The notes: generated by a model from the sequence alone, not told the origin. A stretch of 64,000 nt of DNA from Indioceanicola profundi (GCF_003568845.1 NZ_CP030128.1:372001-436000), one strand, 5' to 3'; positions 32,942 through 42,253 are shown, numbered from the stretch's first letter. Numbers and translations: made by a program.

Positions 32942-34234
32942 TCATGAAACGGCATCTCCACGAATACAGTGACGAGATTGGGGGAGATCAAGAATATGAC
33001 GGATCTGCGAGACAGCGGTTCCGACTCCATCCTCCGCTCGCAGCAACGCCCCCAGAACCCCTGCCTTATCCGCGTAGGCGCGTATGCTCACGAGGTCGAC
33101 AAGGCTGGCGGCGAGGCGGTCGATGCTCAGGCGACGCGGCGGAACCGGTGCCGGCCCAACCCCCAGATCGGCAATGCGCCGCCCCCACCAGGGCTGATCG
33201 CCGAACACGGGGCAGGCCAGAGTTGGACGCCCCCACCGCAGGCCCTCATGGGTGGTCCCGGCCCCGCCATGGTGGACCACTGTCGCACAGCGGGGAAACA
33301 GCCAAGCATGGGGCGCTTCGTCGAGCGCGTAGACGTGCGGCGCAGCCTCGGAGGCGAGGCCACCCCAGCCACTGGCGACAATCCCGCGGAGCCCCGCCTT
33401 GGCCAGCGCCGCGACCACCATGCGCCCCTTCTCGGCCGCGTCACCAGTGACCATGCTGCCGAAACCGACATACACCGGGCGCGGGCCTTCAGCCAGAAAG
33501 CGGGCAAGGGGGGCCGGCGGTTGCCAGCTCGTTTCCACCGGCCCGAACCAGGCGCCGGTCACATGAGCCAAGTCACTCCAATCCATCGACCTCGGAACCA
33601 GGGCTGGGCTATAGCCATAGAGGACCGGCACCGCTCTGCCGGCAACCATGGTCGCATTGGTCGGCAATCTCGACTTGGGCGGCAGGTGTAGTCGTTCTGC
33701 TCGCCAGGCCGACAGCACCCTCGGGTAGCCGCCGGTCGCCATCAGCCGAAGAACCAAGCAATGGGAGAGCTGGTTTCCCCATCGCCCCAATTGGCGGACC
33801 GGCAGTAGCGGACTTGGAAAATCGGCCGTCGGCGACAGGATCGGTTGAAGCGTCGCGGCGACAAGGGGAAGGCCGAACCGCTCCGCCAGGTGCGGGGCTG
33901 CGATCATCTTGGGGTGGTGGACAATGGCGTCCACGCCGGCAGCCGCCTCTACGGATGCGTCAAGACTGTGCCGCACCAGCTCGCCGGCCTGCCGCCAAAA
34001 GCGCAGCAGTCCCATAGGGCTGCGCAGGGACGCTGTGACCTGCGGGTCCTTTATCAGGGCGGCGAAATCGAGGTCGATGGGGGCGTAGTCCAGCCCGGCC
34101 GTTGCCGCCATGTCCCCGAAGCCTCGGCCAGTGACGAGCCGGACCCGATACCCCGCTGCGCGCAGGCCGCGGCCGAGGTTAACGAAGGGCTGCACATCAC
34201 CACGGGAGCCGAGGGTCATCAGAGCGATGTGCAT
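32942..34234 (-). CDS. Glycosyltransferase of the GT1/GT28 (UDP-glucosyltransferase-like) family
   Basis: 430 residues. N-terminal MHIALMTLGSRGDVQPFVNL is the classic motif of the sterol/macrolide glycosyltransferase group. The C-terminal nucleotide-sugar region is present: RPVYVGFGSMVTGDAAEKGR, CATVVHHGGAGTTHEGLRWG and PTLACPVFGDQPWWGRRIAD. Full length. Such enzymes transfer a sugar from UDP- or dTDP-sugar to a lipid, sterol, carotenoid or polyketide acceptor. A SAM-methyltransferase-like gene lies upstream on the same strand with a gap of about 140 bp, which could modify the same product. Confidence 0.88.
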   Translation of the reverse strand: MHIALMTLGSRGDVQPFVNLGRGLRAAGYRVRLVTGRGFGDMAATAGLDYAPIDLDFAALIKDPQVTASLRSPMGLLRFWRQAGELVRHSLDASVEAAAGVDAIVHHPKMIAAPHLAERFGLPLVAATLQPILSPTADFPSPLLPVRQLGRWGNQLSHCLVLRLMATGGYPRVLSAWRAERLHLPPKSRLPTNATMVAGRAVPVLYGYSPALVPRSMDWSDLAHVTGAWFGPVETSWQPPAPLARFLAEGPRPVYVGFGSMVTGDAAEKGRMVVAALAKAGLRGIVASGWGGLASEAAPHVYALDEAPHAWLFPRCATVVHHGGAGTTHEGLRWGRPTLACPVFGDQPWWGRRIADLGVGPAPVPPRRLSIDRLAASLVDLVSIRAYADKAGVLGALLRAEDGVGTAVSQIRHILDLPQSRHCIRGDAVS

Positions 34235-34375
34235 ATCCGTGCGTCTCGAAGGGGACAGGAGCGGCCGCGATACAGGCCGGATGGATGCACATCATGATCC
34301 GGTGAGAGCCGCGGGTCACCCGATAAGCCAGACCGTCAGGAGATGCCTAAGAAGGGCGGCTCCGGCCGTGCGCGG

Positions 34376-35152
34376 CTACCAGCCCAGATCGTTGTCTCCC
34401 CGAGGGCTGTCCACATTGCTGGAGAAGGGCTCCAGGCTCCGGGTGAAGAGAGAGGTGCACCATTCCCAGAGGTTTACCGGCCCCGGCCCGTAGTAATCGA
34501 TCCGGTGGAAGCCGTATTCGCGCAGATGCCGGTAACCGGCATTGTACTGCCACCGGTCGGAGTTGTCGAAAATGATGAAGCCGTCGGGCTTGACATAGCG
34601 TGCGGCCAGCCAAGCCGCGAGGCACCGCGCCATGCCGTCCACGACCACGACATCGAAATAGCCCGACCCATATCGGGTCAGTTCCGCCGCATAGGCGGTG
34701 AATTCACGGCAGAGCAGGCCGTGCGCGATGTTGTGGTCCCGGTTCTCGGCAAGCGGCAGGTCCGGGGTGGAGGCGAAGAACGGCTCCACCCCGGTCAGGG
34801 CGTCGGGAGCCGTCGGCTCATCCATCTGCCGCACCATGATGTTCAGATTGGGCGGGCTCCACTCCCGGATCTTTCCGGCCCAGACGGCATCATGCTCGAC
34901 ACTGACCACCTCCGCCACGTTCCGCGCCCACCAGAGGGACGAGCCGCCGCAGCCATATTCGAATACCTTCATATCCGGCCGGATCAGCCGCTTCACCTGC
35001 CGGAAGGCGGGATAGGTGATCCAGGGAACATCCCCTTCCTTGTTCCTCGGCATGCCGCCAAGGCTCTCAAACCAGCCCATCTTCTCCAGATAGGATCGGG
35101 CGAACTTGAAGGATTTCCGCTTCTTCCGGTGGCGTTCGATCCAGAGCTTCAT
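34376..35152 (-). CDS. SAM-dependent methyltransferase-like protein
   Basis: 258 residues. A short basic N-terminus, then a Rossmann-type motif I variant in MKVFEYGCGGSSLWWARNVA, motif II VVSVEHDAVWAGKIREW, and a motif IV-like GYFDVVVVDGMARCLAAWLA, followed by VKPDGFIIFDNSDRWQYNAG. This matches class I methyltransferase-fold proteins often found in glycan or capsule clusters. The substrate is unknown. It stands upstream of the glycosyltransferase gene and is transcribed in the same direction. Confidence 0.75.
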   Translation of the reverse strand: MKLWIERHRKKRKSFKFARSYLEKMGWFESLGGMPRNKEGDVPWITYPAFRQVKRLIRPDMKVFEYGCGGSSLWWARNVAEVVSVEHDAVWAGKIREWSPPNLNIMVRQMDEPTAPDALTGVEPFFASTPDLPLAENRDHNIAHGLLCREFTAYAAELTRYGSGYFDVVVVDGMARCLAAWLAARYVKPDGFIIFDNSDRWQYNAGYRHLREYGFHRIDYYGPGPVNLWEWCTSLFTRSLEPFSSNVDSPRGDNDLGW

Positions 35153-35360
35153 TCATTGATCCTCGTTGGCGGCAGCGACAAGGCTTCGCAGACCGGGCCA
35201 TGCCGAAGGCACAACACGTGTCGGAGGGGGATGGGTTCTGGTCCGGGTGGGGTGTCAGTTCACCTGACTGCTGCCGCTTACAACTTGGTCTGCCTCCTAA
35301 AGCTGCTGCCGGCCCGCAGACTGTCAGGACCGGCAGCAACGGACCCAATCCCGGCAGCAG

Positions 35361-35501
35361 TCAGCCGGGGATCGGGTCCGCGACTTTGGCCGGGTTCTTT
35401 CGGAAGAAACGGGCGAATACCTCTTTGATCCTGAGTTTCTCGATCTTCAGGAGCGTGAAGGAGATACGATCATCGGACCGCACGATCCGTTGGTACCGCA
35501 T
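35361..35501 (-). CDS. Possible 46-residue basic protein
   Basis: An ATG at 35501 opens a frame starting MRYQRIVRSDDRISFTLLKI and ending with AKVADPIPG. It is rich in Lys/Arg with an amphipathic helix (KIEKLRIKEVFARFFRKN). No clear ribosome site and no family known to me. It is the only coding-like signal in the otherwise empty 410 bp between the methyltransferase and the IS30 copy (35153-35562). Confidence 0.25.
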   Translation of the reverse strand: MRYQRIVRSDDRISFTLLKIEKLRIKEVFARFFRKNPAKVADPIPG

Positions 35502-35562
35502 CAGACATCCAATTCCGCTCCAGGTATTTCCATAATTCTTCTAGGTCCGGCCCCTTGTAAGC

Positions 35563-36009
35563 GGGTGGGTTCTATTCTGAAGTGCGACTTTCCCTGTTTT
35601 TCAGAGCTTTGCCTGAGGAGAGTCACATGGGACTGCATTATGCCCACCTCACCCTGGCCGAGCGGCAGACGATCTTCCGGCTGCTTCAGGAGCGCCAGTC
35701 GGTTGGCTCGATTGCAACGCTGCTGGGCCGGCACCGCTCCACGATCCACCGCGAGATCGCGCGCAACTTCCACCACAGTCCGGTGCGGGATCGCCGGGGC
35801 CACCCGGAGCGCGGCTACTACCCGGTCACGGCGCAGCGCCTCGCCGATCGGCGCCGGACGCGAACATCCAAGCTCGCCCGCAGGCCCGAGCTCTGCGCGC
35901 ATGCTGTCCAGCAGCTACGGGCCGGATGGTCGCCGCAGCAGATCTCCGGCCGGCTGCGGTGCCTGGGCGAACCGCCAAGCAGCCGGATCTCGCACGAGAG
36001 CATCTACAG
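35563..36009 (+). pseudogene. IS30-family element, 5' part (copy 1)
   Basis: The end sequence GGGTGGGTTCTATTCTGAAG is the same as at 50014 and 50978. Transposase starts MGLHYAHLTLAERQTIFRLL at 35627 and continues with the two HTH regions (SVGSIATLLGRHRSTIHREI, LRAGWSPQQISGRLR). It is cut after SRISHESIY at about 36008, where IS6 DNA begins in a different frame. The DDE domain is missing. Confidence 0.82.
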
Positions 36010-36296
36010 CATAAAGGGCTGAATAACAGGGCCGAGAACAGCCACCAGCCCACCCGACAACGGGAACGGATGATGAAGCGGTTCAAATCACCGGGCCAGG
36101 CGCAGCGGTTCCTCGCCGTCCACGACCAAATTGCGAACCTCTTCCGCCGCCCCGCCGATCTCTCCAATGCCGACCATCGCTGGCGACGAGCCCAGGCTTT
36201 CCTGACCTGGGCTGAGGTGACCGGGGCGGCCTTCGCGGTCTGAGAGAGAACGCATCAGCCCTCTTTGCGACCAACGGCCGGCAAATTGACGGTGCC
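36010..36296 (+). pseudogene. IS6-family transposase 3' fragment (copy D)
   Basis: Encodes LNNRAENSHQPTRQRERMMK, RFKSPGQAQRFLAVHDQIAN and LFRRPADLSNADHRWRRAQA, the last 75 residues of an IS6 transposase. The right end is at TTGACGGTGCC (36296), matching the ends of copy C. It is joined directly to the truncated IS30 copy on the left. Confidence 0.8.
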
Positions 36297-36437
36297 GTCC
36301 ATCTTGCATCCACTTGCGCACTGGGTTCGGCGAAGCAGATGCAAGACGGGTCACCCCGGTCGTGCTCGCGTTTTGCCAATCGGACCAAATCTCACCGAGG
36401 CTTCCCGCCCCAAGCTTGAGCAGTTTTCTTTTTCCTT

Positions 36438-36462
36438 GATACTGCGAACAATTCGCATTATC
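36438..36462. promoter_or_regulatory. Iron-type (Fur/Irr-like) palindrome upstream of the TonB receptor
   Basis: Arms GATACTGCGAA and TTCGCATTATC flank a 3-base centre, and 10 of 11 arm positions pair. The outer GATA...TTATC resembles Fur-box half-sites. It lies 83 bp before the receptor start, where a repressor could block transcription. Confidence 0.55.
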
Positions 36463-36544
36463 GAAGCGAGCAGAGGCGCTCATTCCGCCGCCGTCCCAAC
36501 CCGGCCCGCCGTGCCGGGGGCAATATCAAGAGGAACTTTCAGGA

Positions 36545-38677
36545 ATGCGGACGATGCTTCGTCGCGCGCTGCCCGCGCTTGCCCTTCTCGCCCTGACGAG
36601 CCCGGTGTCCGCCCAGCAGGAGAAGCCGGAGGAGATCGTCATTACGGCCACGCGCGTGCCGCGGCCCATCACCGCCATCCCCAACACGGTCCGCATCCTG
36701 GATCGGGCGTTGCTGGACACGCAATTGACCGTCAGCTCCAGCATCATCGACGGCATCTCCCAGGTCGTGCCCAGCTTCAGCCCGTCGCGCCAGAAGCTGT
36801 CCGGATTCGGGGAGAGCTTCCGGGGGCGCAGCCCGCTCTACCTCATCGACGGGGTGCCGCAGTCCAACCCGCTGCGCAATGGCAGCCGCGAGGGCTTCAC
36901 CATCGACCCCATCGCGATCGAGCGTGTGGAGGTGGTCTATGGAGCCAACGCTATCCAGGGGATGGGGGCGACCGGCGGCATCGTCAACTTCGTAACCCGC
37001 TCCGCCCCGCGCGGCGGCGACTGGGTCAATCTCGCCAAGATCTCCGTGACCGCCGCCGACGGGCTGGAGGATGACGGGTGGAGCTACAAGGGCGGATACT
37101 TCCTCGGCAAGAGCTGGGAACGGTGGGACGTGGCTGCGGCGGCCAGCTATGAAAGCCGCGGGTTGTTCTATGACGGGGAGGGCAGGCCGGTGGGCGTCGA
37201 CACCACCCAGGGCGACCTGATGGACAGCGATAGCTGGAACCTGTTCGCGAAGGTGGGATACCGCCTGACCGAAGGGCAGCGCATCCAGCTCATGGCCAAC
37301 GCCTTCGAGATCGAGGGCGATGCCGATTACGTGACCGTTCCCGGAAACCGCGCCGCCAACCTGCCGACCAGCAGCGCCCGCGGCGAATTTCCCGGCGAGC
37401 CGACGGCCAACAAGGTGCGCACGGCGTCCCTGGACTACACAAACGACAGCCTGCTGGGCGGGCAGTTCAGCGCCCAGGCCTTCCTTCAGGATTTCGAGGG
37501 GGTCTATGGCGGTGGCACCTTCGCCAATTTCCAGGACCCGGCCATCGATCCGACGGGCAATCTGTTCGACCAGTCGGCCAATAATTCCGAGAAGCAGGGG
37601 GTGAAGACCACCTGGGTCCGGGACGGCGTTCTGCCCGGCCTCCAGGTGGCGCTCGGTCTCGACTATCTGCGCGACAAGACCTATCAGGAACTCGTGCAGA
37701 CCGGCCGCAATTGGGTGCCGGAGACATTGTACCAGACCTGGTCGCCGTTCCTGCAGCTCGAGCAGACCTTCCTGGAGGAGCGTGTGCGCATCGCCGGCGG
37801 CGTGCGGCACGAGACGGCCGAGCTTGAGGTGGATGACTTCACCACCCTGGCCAGCTATGGCAGCCAGTTCGTGGAGGGCGGCACCCCGTCCTTCGAGAAG
37901 ACGCTCTGGAACCTAGGCGGCGTGGTCACGGTGGTGGAGGGCGTGCAGCTCTACGGCTCCTTCGCCGAGGGTTTCACCATGCCGGATGTGGGGCGCGTGC
38001 TGCGCGCCATCGACCAGCCCGGCCAGAATGTGGACGAGTTCCTCGATCTCGAACCCATCGTGGCGGACAATCTGGAGGTCGGGATCGAGCTGCGGCGCGG
38101 GCCGGTGGCGGCCAGCGCCGCCTGGTTCTCCTCGAAAAGCGATTTCGGCCAGGTGCTGATCGCCAATGCGGACGGCATTTTCGAGGTCGGCCGCCAGAAG
38201 ACGGAGATCGAGGGCATTGAGCTGTCCCTACGCTGGGACGTGACCGACGCCTATGCCATCGGAGCCAGCTACGCCATACTGGAGGGAGAGTTCGACTCCG
38301 ACGGGGACGGAGGAGTGGACCAGGATCTGGACGGCACCAACATCTCCCCCGACCGCCTGAACGTCTATGCCGAGGCGGAACCAGTCGACGGGCTGAATGC
38401 CCGCATCCAGCTGGCCCATTATTTCGACCGCAGCTTCGATGGCGGCGATCCCCGAAACGACTTCGACGGGTTCAGCCTGATCGACCTCTATGCCGGCTAC
38501 CGTCTGCCCGCTTTCCAGGGGCTGGAGCAGGGGCCGCAACTGGAGTTCGGAGTTCAGAATCTGCTGGACCGGCAATACATCACCTACTACAGCCAGACCA
38601 CCCGGCCCACGGACAACAGCGCCTTCTATGCCGGGCGCGGCCGGACCTTCACGCTCAGCCTGACGGCCGGGTTTTAG
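36545..38677 (+). CDS. TonB-dependent outer-membrane receptor (siderophore-type)
   Basis: 710 residues. Signal peptide (MRTMLRRALPALALLALTSP VSAQQ, split here), a TonB-box-like EEIVITATRVP, the plug domain (SPLYLIDGVPQSNPLRNGSR, IERVEVVYGANAIQGMGATG with GGIVNFVTR), and a beta-barrel with FAEGFTMPDVGRVLRAID and a C-terminal strand ending in aromatic Phe (TFTLSLTAGF). Full length. It imports a ferric siderophore or a similar large ligand. The PepSY membrane protein follows 4 bp after the stop, and an iron-type palindrome lies upstream, so iron repression is likely. Confidence 0.9.
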   Translation: MRTMLRRALPALALLALTSPVSAQQEKPEEIVITATRVPRPITAIPNTVRILDRALLDTQLTVSSSIIDGISQVVPSFSPSRQKLSGFGESFRGRSPLYLIDGVPQSNPLRNGSREGFTIDPIAIERVEVVYGANAIQGMGATGGIVNFVTRSAPRGGDWVNLAKISVTAADGLEDDGWSYKGGYFLGKSWERWDVAAAASYESRGLFYDGEGRPVGVDTTQGDLMDSDSWNLFAKVGYRLTEGQRIQLMANAFEIEGDADYVTVPGNRAANLPTSSARGEFPGEPTANKVRTASLDYTNDSLLGGQFSAQAFLQDFEGVYGGGTFANFQDPAIDPTGNLFDQSANNSEKQGVKTTWVRDGVLPGLQVALGLDYLRDKTYQELVQTGRNWVPETLYQTWSPFLQLEQTFLEERVRIAGGVRHETAELEVDDFTTLASYGSQFVEGGTPSFEKTLWNLGGVVTVVEGVQLYGSFAEGFTMPDVGRVLRAIDQPGQNVDEFLDLEPIVADNLEVGIELRRGPVAASAAWFSSKSDFGQVLIANADGIFEVGRQKTEIEGIELSLRWDVTDAYAIGASYAILEGEFDSDGDGGVDQDLDGTNISPDRLNVYAEAEPVDGLNARIQLAHYFDRSFDGGDPRNDFDGFSLIDLYAGYRLPAFQGLEQGPQLEFGVQNLLDRQYITYYSQTTRPTDNSAFYAGRGRTFTLSLTAGF

Positions 38678-38681
38678 GGCG

Positions 38682-39806
38682 GTGCGGTTCCTGCCGCTTC
38701 TCGCCCAACTTCATCGCTGGGCCGGCTTGGCGATCGGCTCGGTCCTCATCCTGCTGGGCGTGACAGGAGCCGCACTGGTCTTCCGGCCGGAGCTGACCGG
38801 ACTGCTCTATCCCGAGCAGGCCGGGCGGCCGCCCCTGGCGGAAGGGATGTGGGCGGATCGGGTGGCGGCGATCCATCACCGCTACGGCGACACCCTCCGC
38901 AACATCAAGACGCCTCGGCCCCACCTGGATGCCTGGGAGCTTTGGCTGACCGGCGAGGGGCGGGCTATCCTGGACGGCCGCACCCTCGAGGTGCTGGACG
39001 AGTGGCAGGGGGTGGGGCACCCGCTGGAGTTCCTGTTCAAGCTGCACGCCGACCTGCTGGCCGGGGATGCGGGGCATCTCGTGGCGGGCAGCATCGGGAT
39101 TGCCGGCACAGTGATGCTGGTTACCGGAGCGGTGCTGTGGTGGCCGCGGCGGCGGAGCTTCCGGGCGGGGCTGCTGAAGCCCAAGGCGAACCGGCGCGGT
39201 CCATGGCTGTCCGCGCACTGGACGGCGGGCATCCTGCTGCTGCCCCTGGGCCTGGTCCCGCTGGCGACCGGCGCCGCGGTTGTGTTCCATGCGCAGGCGA
39301 AAGCACTCCTGATCGCGGTCACGTTCGAGAAGCCGCGACTGCCGCCGCCCTCCAAGGCCACCGGTGCCGCGGGTCCTGTGGATTGGGCGACAGCTCTGGC
39401 GACCGCCAGGGAGGCCTTCCCAGAGGCGGACATGGTGTTCATCAGCCCGCCGCGGGGGCCAAGCGGGCCCGTCTCCTTCCGCCTGCGCCAGCCCGGCGAA
39501 TGGCACCCCAACGGCCGCAGCACGGTGCAGGCGGAGCCCACCACGGGCGCCCTTCTTCAGGCCGTGGACGCCAATGCCCTGTCCCAGGGAGAGCGGCTGT
39601 CGAACGCGATCTATCCGATCCACGCCGCCCGCATCGGCGGTCTCGTCTTCGCGCTGGTGACGGCGGCAACAGGAATCGGACTTGCCTGGATTTCCGCGAC
39701 CGGCATCTGGGCCTGGCTGCGTGGGCGCAGAGCGTCACTGGCAGAGGCAGCCCATGGCCTGATACAGCAACAGCGGCGCCGGAAAGCACGTCAGGTCAGG
39801 CAGTAA
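38682..39806 (+). CDS. PepSY-associated membrane protein (iron-uptake linked)
   Basis: 374 residues with a GTG start 4 bp after the receptor stop. Four or so membrane segments (LHRWAGLAIGSVLILLGVTG, SIGIAGTVMLVTGAVLWWPR, HWTAGILLLPLGLVPLATGA, and FALVTAATGIGLAWISATGI) with conserved His in LHRW, KLHADLL, SAHW and IHAARIGG. This is the PepSY_TM family, often paired with siderophore receptors and proposed to reduce ferric complexes at the inner membrane. It forms an operon with the receptor. Confidence 0.87.
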   Translation: MRFLPLLAQLHRWAGLAIGSVLILLGVTGAALVFRPELTGLLYPEQAGRPPLAEGMWADRVAAIHHRYGDTLRNIKTPRPHLDAWELWLTGEGRAILDGRTLEVLDEWQGVGHPLEFLFKLHADLLAGDAGHLVAGSIGIAGTVMLVTGAVLWWPRRRSFRAGLLKPKANRRGPWLSAHWTAGILLLPLGLVPLATGAAVVFHAQAKALLIAVTFEKPRLPPPSKATGAAGPVDWATALATAREAFPEADMVFISPPRGPSGPVSFRLRQPGEWHPNGRSTVQAEPTTGALLQAVDANALSQGERLSNAIYPIHAARIGGLVFALVTAATGIGLAWISATGIWAWLRGRRASLAEAAHGLIQQQRRRKARQVRQ

Positions 39807-39818
39807 AGAATACGCCTA

Positions 39819-39950
39819 TCACTGTGCAGCCCTGGCCGGACGGACCTCGGGACATTCGTAGCCGTCGATGAGCCGCCGCAGCGTGGCCCGGGCCCGGCTC
39901 AGCCTTGACTTGACCATGTGGAAGGTTGTGCCGGTGACTGTCCCTCTACG
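39819..39950 (-). pseudogene. ECF sigma factor, C-terminal fragment
   Basis: Too short for a normal gene. The minus strand encodes TGTTFHMVKSRLSRARATLR, then RLIDGYECPEVRPARAAQ and a stop at 39819. This is the sigma4 recognition helix and tail of an ECF sigma factor (VKSRLSRAR-type). The N-terminal part is absent to the right, replaced by unrelated DNA. Confidence 0.6.
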
Positions 39951-40198
39951 CATAAACTGGCAGACGGCTTTAGCTGCTGAGCCATGTCCAGGCGCCGCTT
40001 TTACGCAAATATGGCAGACATTGTTGGGCAGGGGAGAGAGTTTCCCGCGTCCCGGCGAGGACCTGACGGCCGCTGCCGCACATCACCTGCGGCAATGACA
40101 TGGCGAGCCACTATAGAGCGGGCTTGCTACGTCGGTGCGAAGTTGCCCCGTAGCTTCGGTCTGGTGACCTACTGCGCGCGCATTTCAGAGCCGCTTGC
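39951..40198. other. Region without a supported gene
   Basis: About 250 bp between the sigma fragment and the IS3 remnant. Open frames here have no family features. It is likely scrambled mobile-element DNA. Confidence 0.3.
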
Positions 40199-40648
40199 CT
40201 GCTGGATAAACGTGAAGAGTTCCGCCTCAATGTGGTCCGCCTTGTGCTGGCGACCTTGACGGATTTTTTCGTCGAGCGGGGACCACCGGAGCACAGCCGC
40301 TCCGACCAGGGCCCGGAGTTCAATGCCACGACAGTGAGGGCTTGGCTGGGCTGGATCGGCGTGACGATGCTGTACATCGAGAAGGTCAGCCCCTGGGAGA
40401 ACGGCTACAACCAATCCTTCAACGGCAAGCTCCGGGACGGACTGCTGAACGGGGAGGTGTTCTATACCCTCACCGAGGCCAAGGTGCTGATCGAGGCTTG
40501 GCGACGTCACTACAATACGGAGCGACCCCACAGCAGCCTGGGCTACCGTCCACCGGCGCCGGAAACGGTCGGCCCGCCAAGCTGGCCGTCCGGCTCCGCT
40601 GCGCTCCGCCTCCCGGCCAACTTGGCGGAAGGGGCGGCCCTGCACTAA
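40199..40648 (+). pseudogene. IS3-family transposase, C-terminal remnant
   Basis: The frame contains the integrase-core end: RSDQGPEFNATTVRAWLGWI, GVTMLYIEKVSPWENGYNQS, FNGKLRDGLLNGEVFYTL and RPHSSLGYRPPAPET. The second catalytic Asp (RSDQGPEF) is present, but the usual catalytic Glu in N-G-Y-x-E-S-F-N is Gln (YNQSFN). The N-terminal two thirds are missing. Dead fragment. Confidence 0.78.
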
Positions 40649-40705
40649 CATTCACCCCGGACCACCAAGGTGGGGCAGGTCAAGGCCCCACCCGCGCACA
40701 GGTCT

Positions 40706-40850
40706 CATCAGCACGGTAGCGAACACCGATATATTGATCGGCACCTGCGAGTCCCGCAAGAGGGCATCATCGCTGTCGCTCGTGTCCGCAGCGAATGCCG
40801 CCGTGAACTTCTCCAGGCTGACGAACCCGTAGACAAAAAGCAGACCGCCA
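40706..40850 (-). pseudogene. Alpha/beta-hydrolase internal fragment
   Basis: The minus strand encodes FVSLEKFTAAFAADTSDSDD and RDSQVPINISVFATV. This aligns with residues about 153-190 of the intact hydrolase at 45524 (FVNPEKFKAGFAADASDSDA, RDSQVPINMSVFATP). About 75% identical at the protein level, with no flanking hydrolase sequence. It is a diverged partial duplicate or remnant of a second hydrolase gene. Confidence 0.7.
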
Positions 40851-41107
40851 GCATACGTCCCAGCTCAAGCCGATTAGCCGTCGGTCAGGAGAGCGCCCTC
40901 ATTTGCGCCGCTCGTCGGTGGCGCTGCCGATCCTCTAAACGGTCGTCCGTTCATGTTGACCATCGGCTCCGCGTGAATGGCCGCTGTGGCGCTTGGAACT
41001 GAGGCCGATCCCGCCGTTCGCCTCCAATCGCCTCAAGGTCCACTACTAACGTCATGGCCGCGATGGCCAATGTACACGACCACCAGCGGTGACGCTTCGG
41101 CAGCCCC
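40851..41107. other. Region without a supported gene
   Basis: About 260 bp between the hydrolase fragment and the SDR 3' end. Nothing recognisable was seen on either strand. Confidence 0.3.
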
Positions 41108-41896
41108 TTAGACGGAGACGCCGCCATCCACTTTGAGGTTCGCTCCGGTCACATATGCGGCCTCGTTTCCGCATAGGAACGCCACCATGTGAGCGACTTC
41201 GGTAGCGTCTCCGAACCGACCCAGTGGGGTTTGACTGCGGAGGCGGTCGAACTTGTCGCCAAGGATGTCCCGCAGGAGGTCCGTCTCCACCCGGCCGGGC
41301 TGTACGTTGTTGATCGTCACGTGGCGCTCGGCGAGTTCGCGGGCCAGCCCGCGGGTCAGGCCCGCGACGGCGCTCTTCGTCATCACGTACAGCGAGTTGC
41401 CCGCATAAGGAGCATAGTCGCTGCTGATGCTGCCAATATTCACGATGCGCCCTCCTGGACGAAGATACTTCAAGGCTTCCTGGATCGCGAAGAATACGCC
41501 CTTCACGTTCACGGCCAACATCTCCTCCATCATCGCTTCTGAGACCTCTTCGATCCTGGACATGCGCGAGATGCCGGCATTGTTGATCAGGATGTCGAGA
41601 GCGCCCCATCGTCCGGCGACGGCGGCAAATCCGGCGCGAAGCTGGTTGGAGGAGCCGGTATCGAGTTCAACCGCCGACGCGGTTAGCCCCTTATGAACGA
41701 GATGGGAGACCAGGCTCTCTGCCTTTTCCTTCGATGCCCGGTAGCCGACCGCCACGGACGCACCCTGACGTGCGAGCTCGATAGCAACGGCGGCGCCGAT
41801 GCCCCGCCCGCCGCCAGTTACAACCGCGACCTTGCCGGCGAGCCGGACAGCGGGGTCGGGCGCTTTGGTGAGGCTCGGGGGCGGCAACAGGTTCAT
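41108..41896 (-). CDS. Short-chain dehydrogenase/reductase
   Basis: About 262 residues from the ATG at 41896, where the AAAGGA site is 9 bases away; the ATG at 41905 directly touches that site and is less likely. Rossmann motif VAVVTGGGRGIGAAVAIELA, NNAGIS (LDILINNAGIS), catalytic Ser in NIGSISSDYAPYAGNSLYVM and the YxxxK pair (YVMTKSAVAGLTRGLA), and the C-terminal YVTGANLKVDGG. Full-length classical SDR, NADP-type likely. It sits in a redox cluster with the Old Yellow Enzyme gene. Confidence 0.9.
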   Translation of the reverse strand: MNLLPPPSLTKAPDPAVRLAGKVAVVTGGGRGIGAAVAIELARQGASVAVGYRASKEKAESLVSHLVHKGLTASAVELDTGSSNQLRAGFAAVAGRWGALDILINNAGISRMSRIEEVSEAMMEEMLAVNVKGVFFAIQEALKYLRPGGRIVNIGSISSDYAPYAGNSLYVMTKSAVAGLTRGLARELAERHVTINNVQPGRVETDLLRDILGDKFDRLRSQTPLGRFGDATEVAHMVAFLCGNEAAYVTGANLKVDGGVSV

Positions 41897-42208
41897 GGGA
41901 TCCATTCCTTTGAAAGTCGCAGGCCGCGCAGGGCGCTCGTCGCACCGCAAGTGCGTTCCGGCATCTGCGAGGGGGCGCCGCGGAAGGAGAGCTCGTCATC
42001 CGAGGAGGTCCGCGGGTGGCATGTCGGAGCGTTCGGGAGCCGCACAGATCATCCGGCGTTCGCGTCGACCGCGTGCGCTCCCATCAGGCATCGCTCACCT
42101 CTCATCTCCGTCAGATCGCATGCCCGCTGATCCGGCACGGTTGAAAAAGCGATCCGGCTTGCCAGCCCTGTGAAGGTAGCGCCGTCGACGCGGGCCACAC
42201 CGGGTTGC

Positions 42209-42244
42209 AACATTCTGCGCTGCTGTGAACCAGCGCAGAATGTT
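42209..42244. terminator. Perfect 14-bp inverted repeat after the OYE gene
   Basis: Arms AACATTCTGCGCTG and CAGCGCAGAATGTT with an 8-base loop, starting 9 bp after the OYE stop on the minus strand. No T-tract follows on that strand, so it could be a terminator-like hairpin, an mRNA 3' stabiliser or a protein-binding palindrome. Confidence 0.5.
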
Positions 42245-42253
42245 GCGGATACG

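Noticed and set aside
40199-40648. IS3 remnant as a functional transposase
   Set aside because: The N-terminal two thirds are missing and the catalytic Glu position reads Gln.
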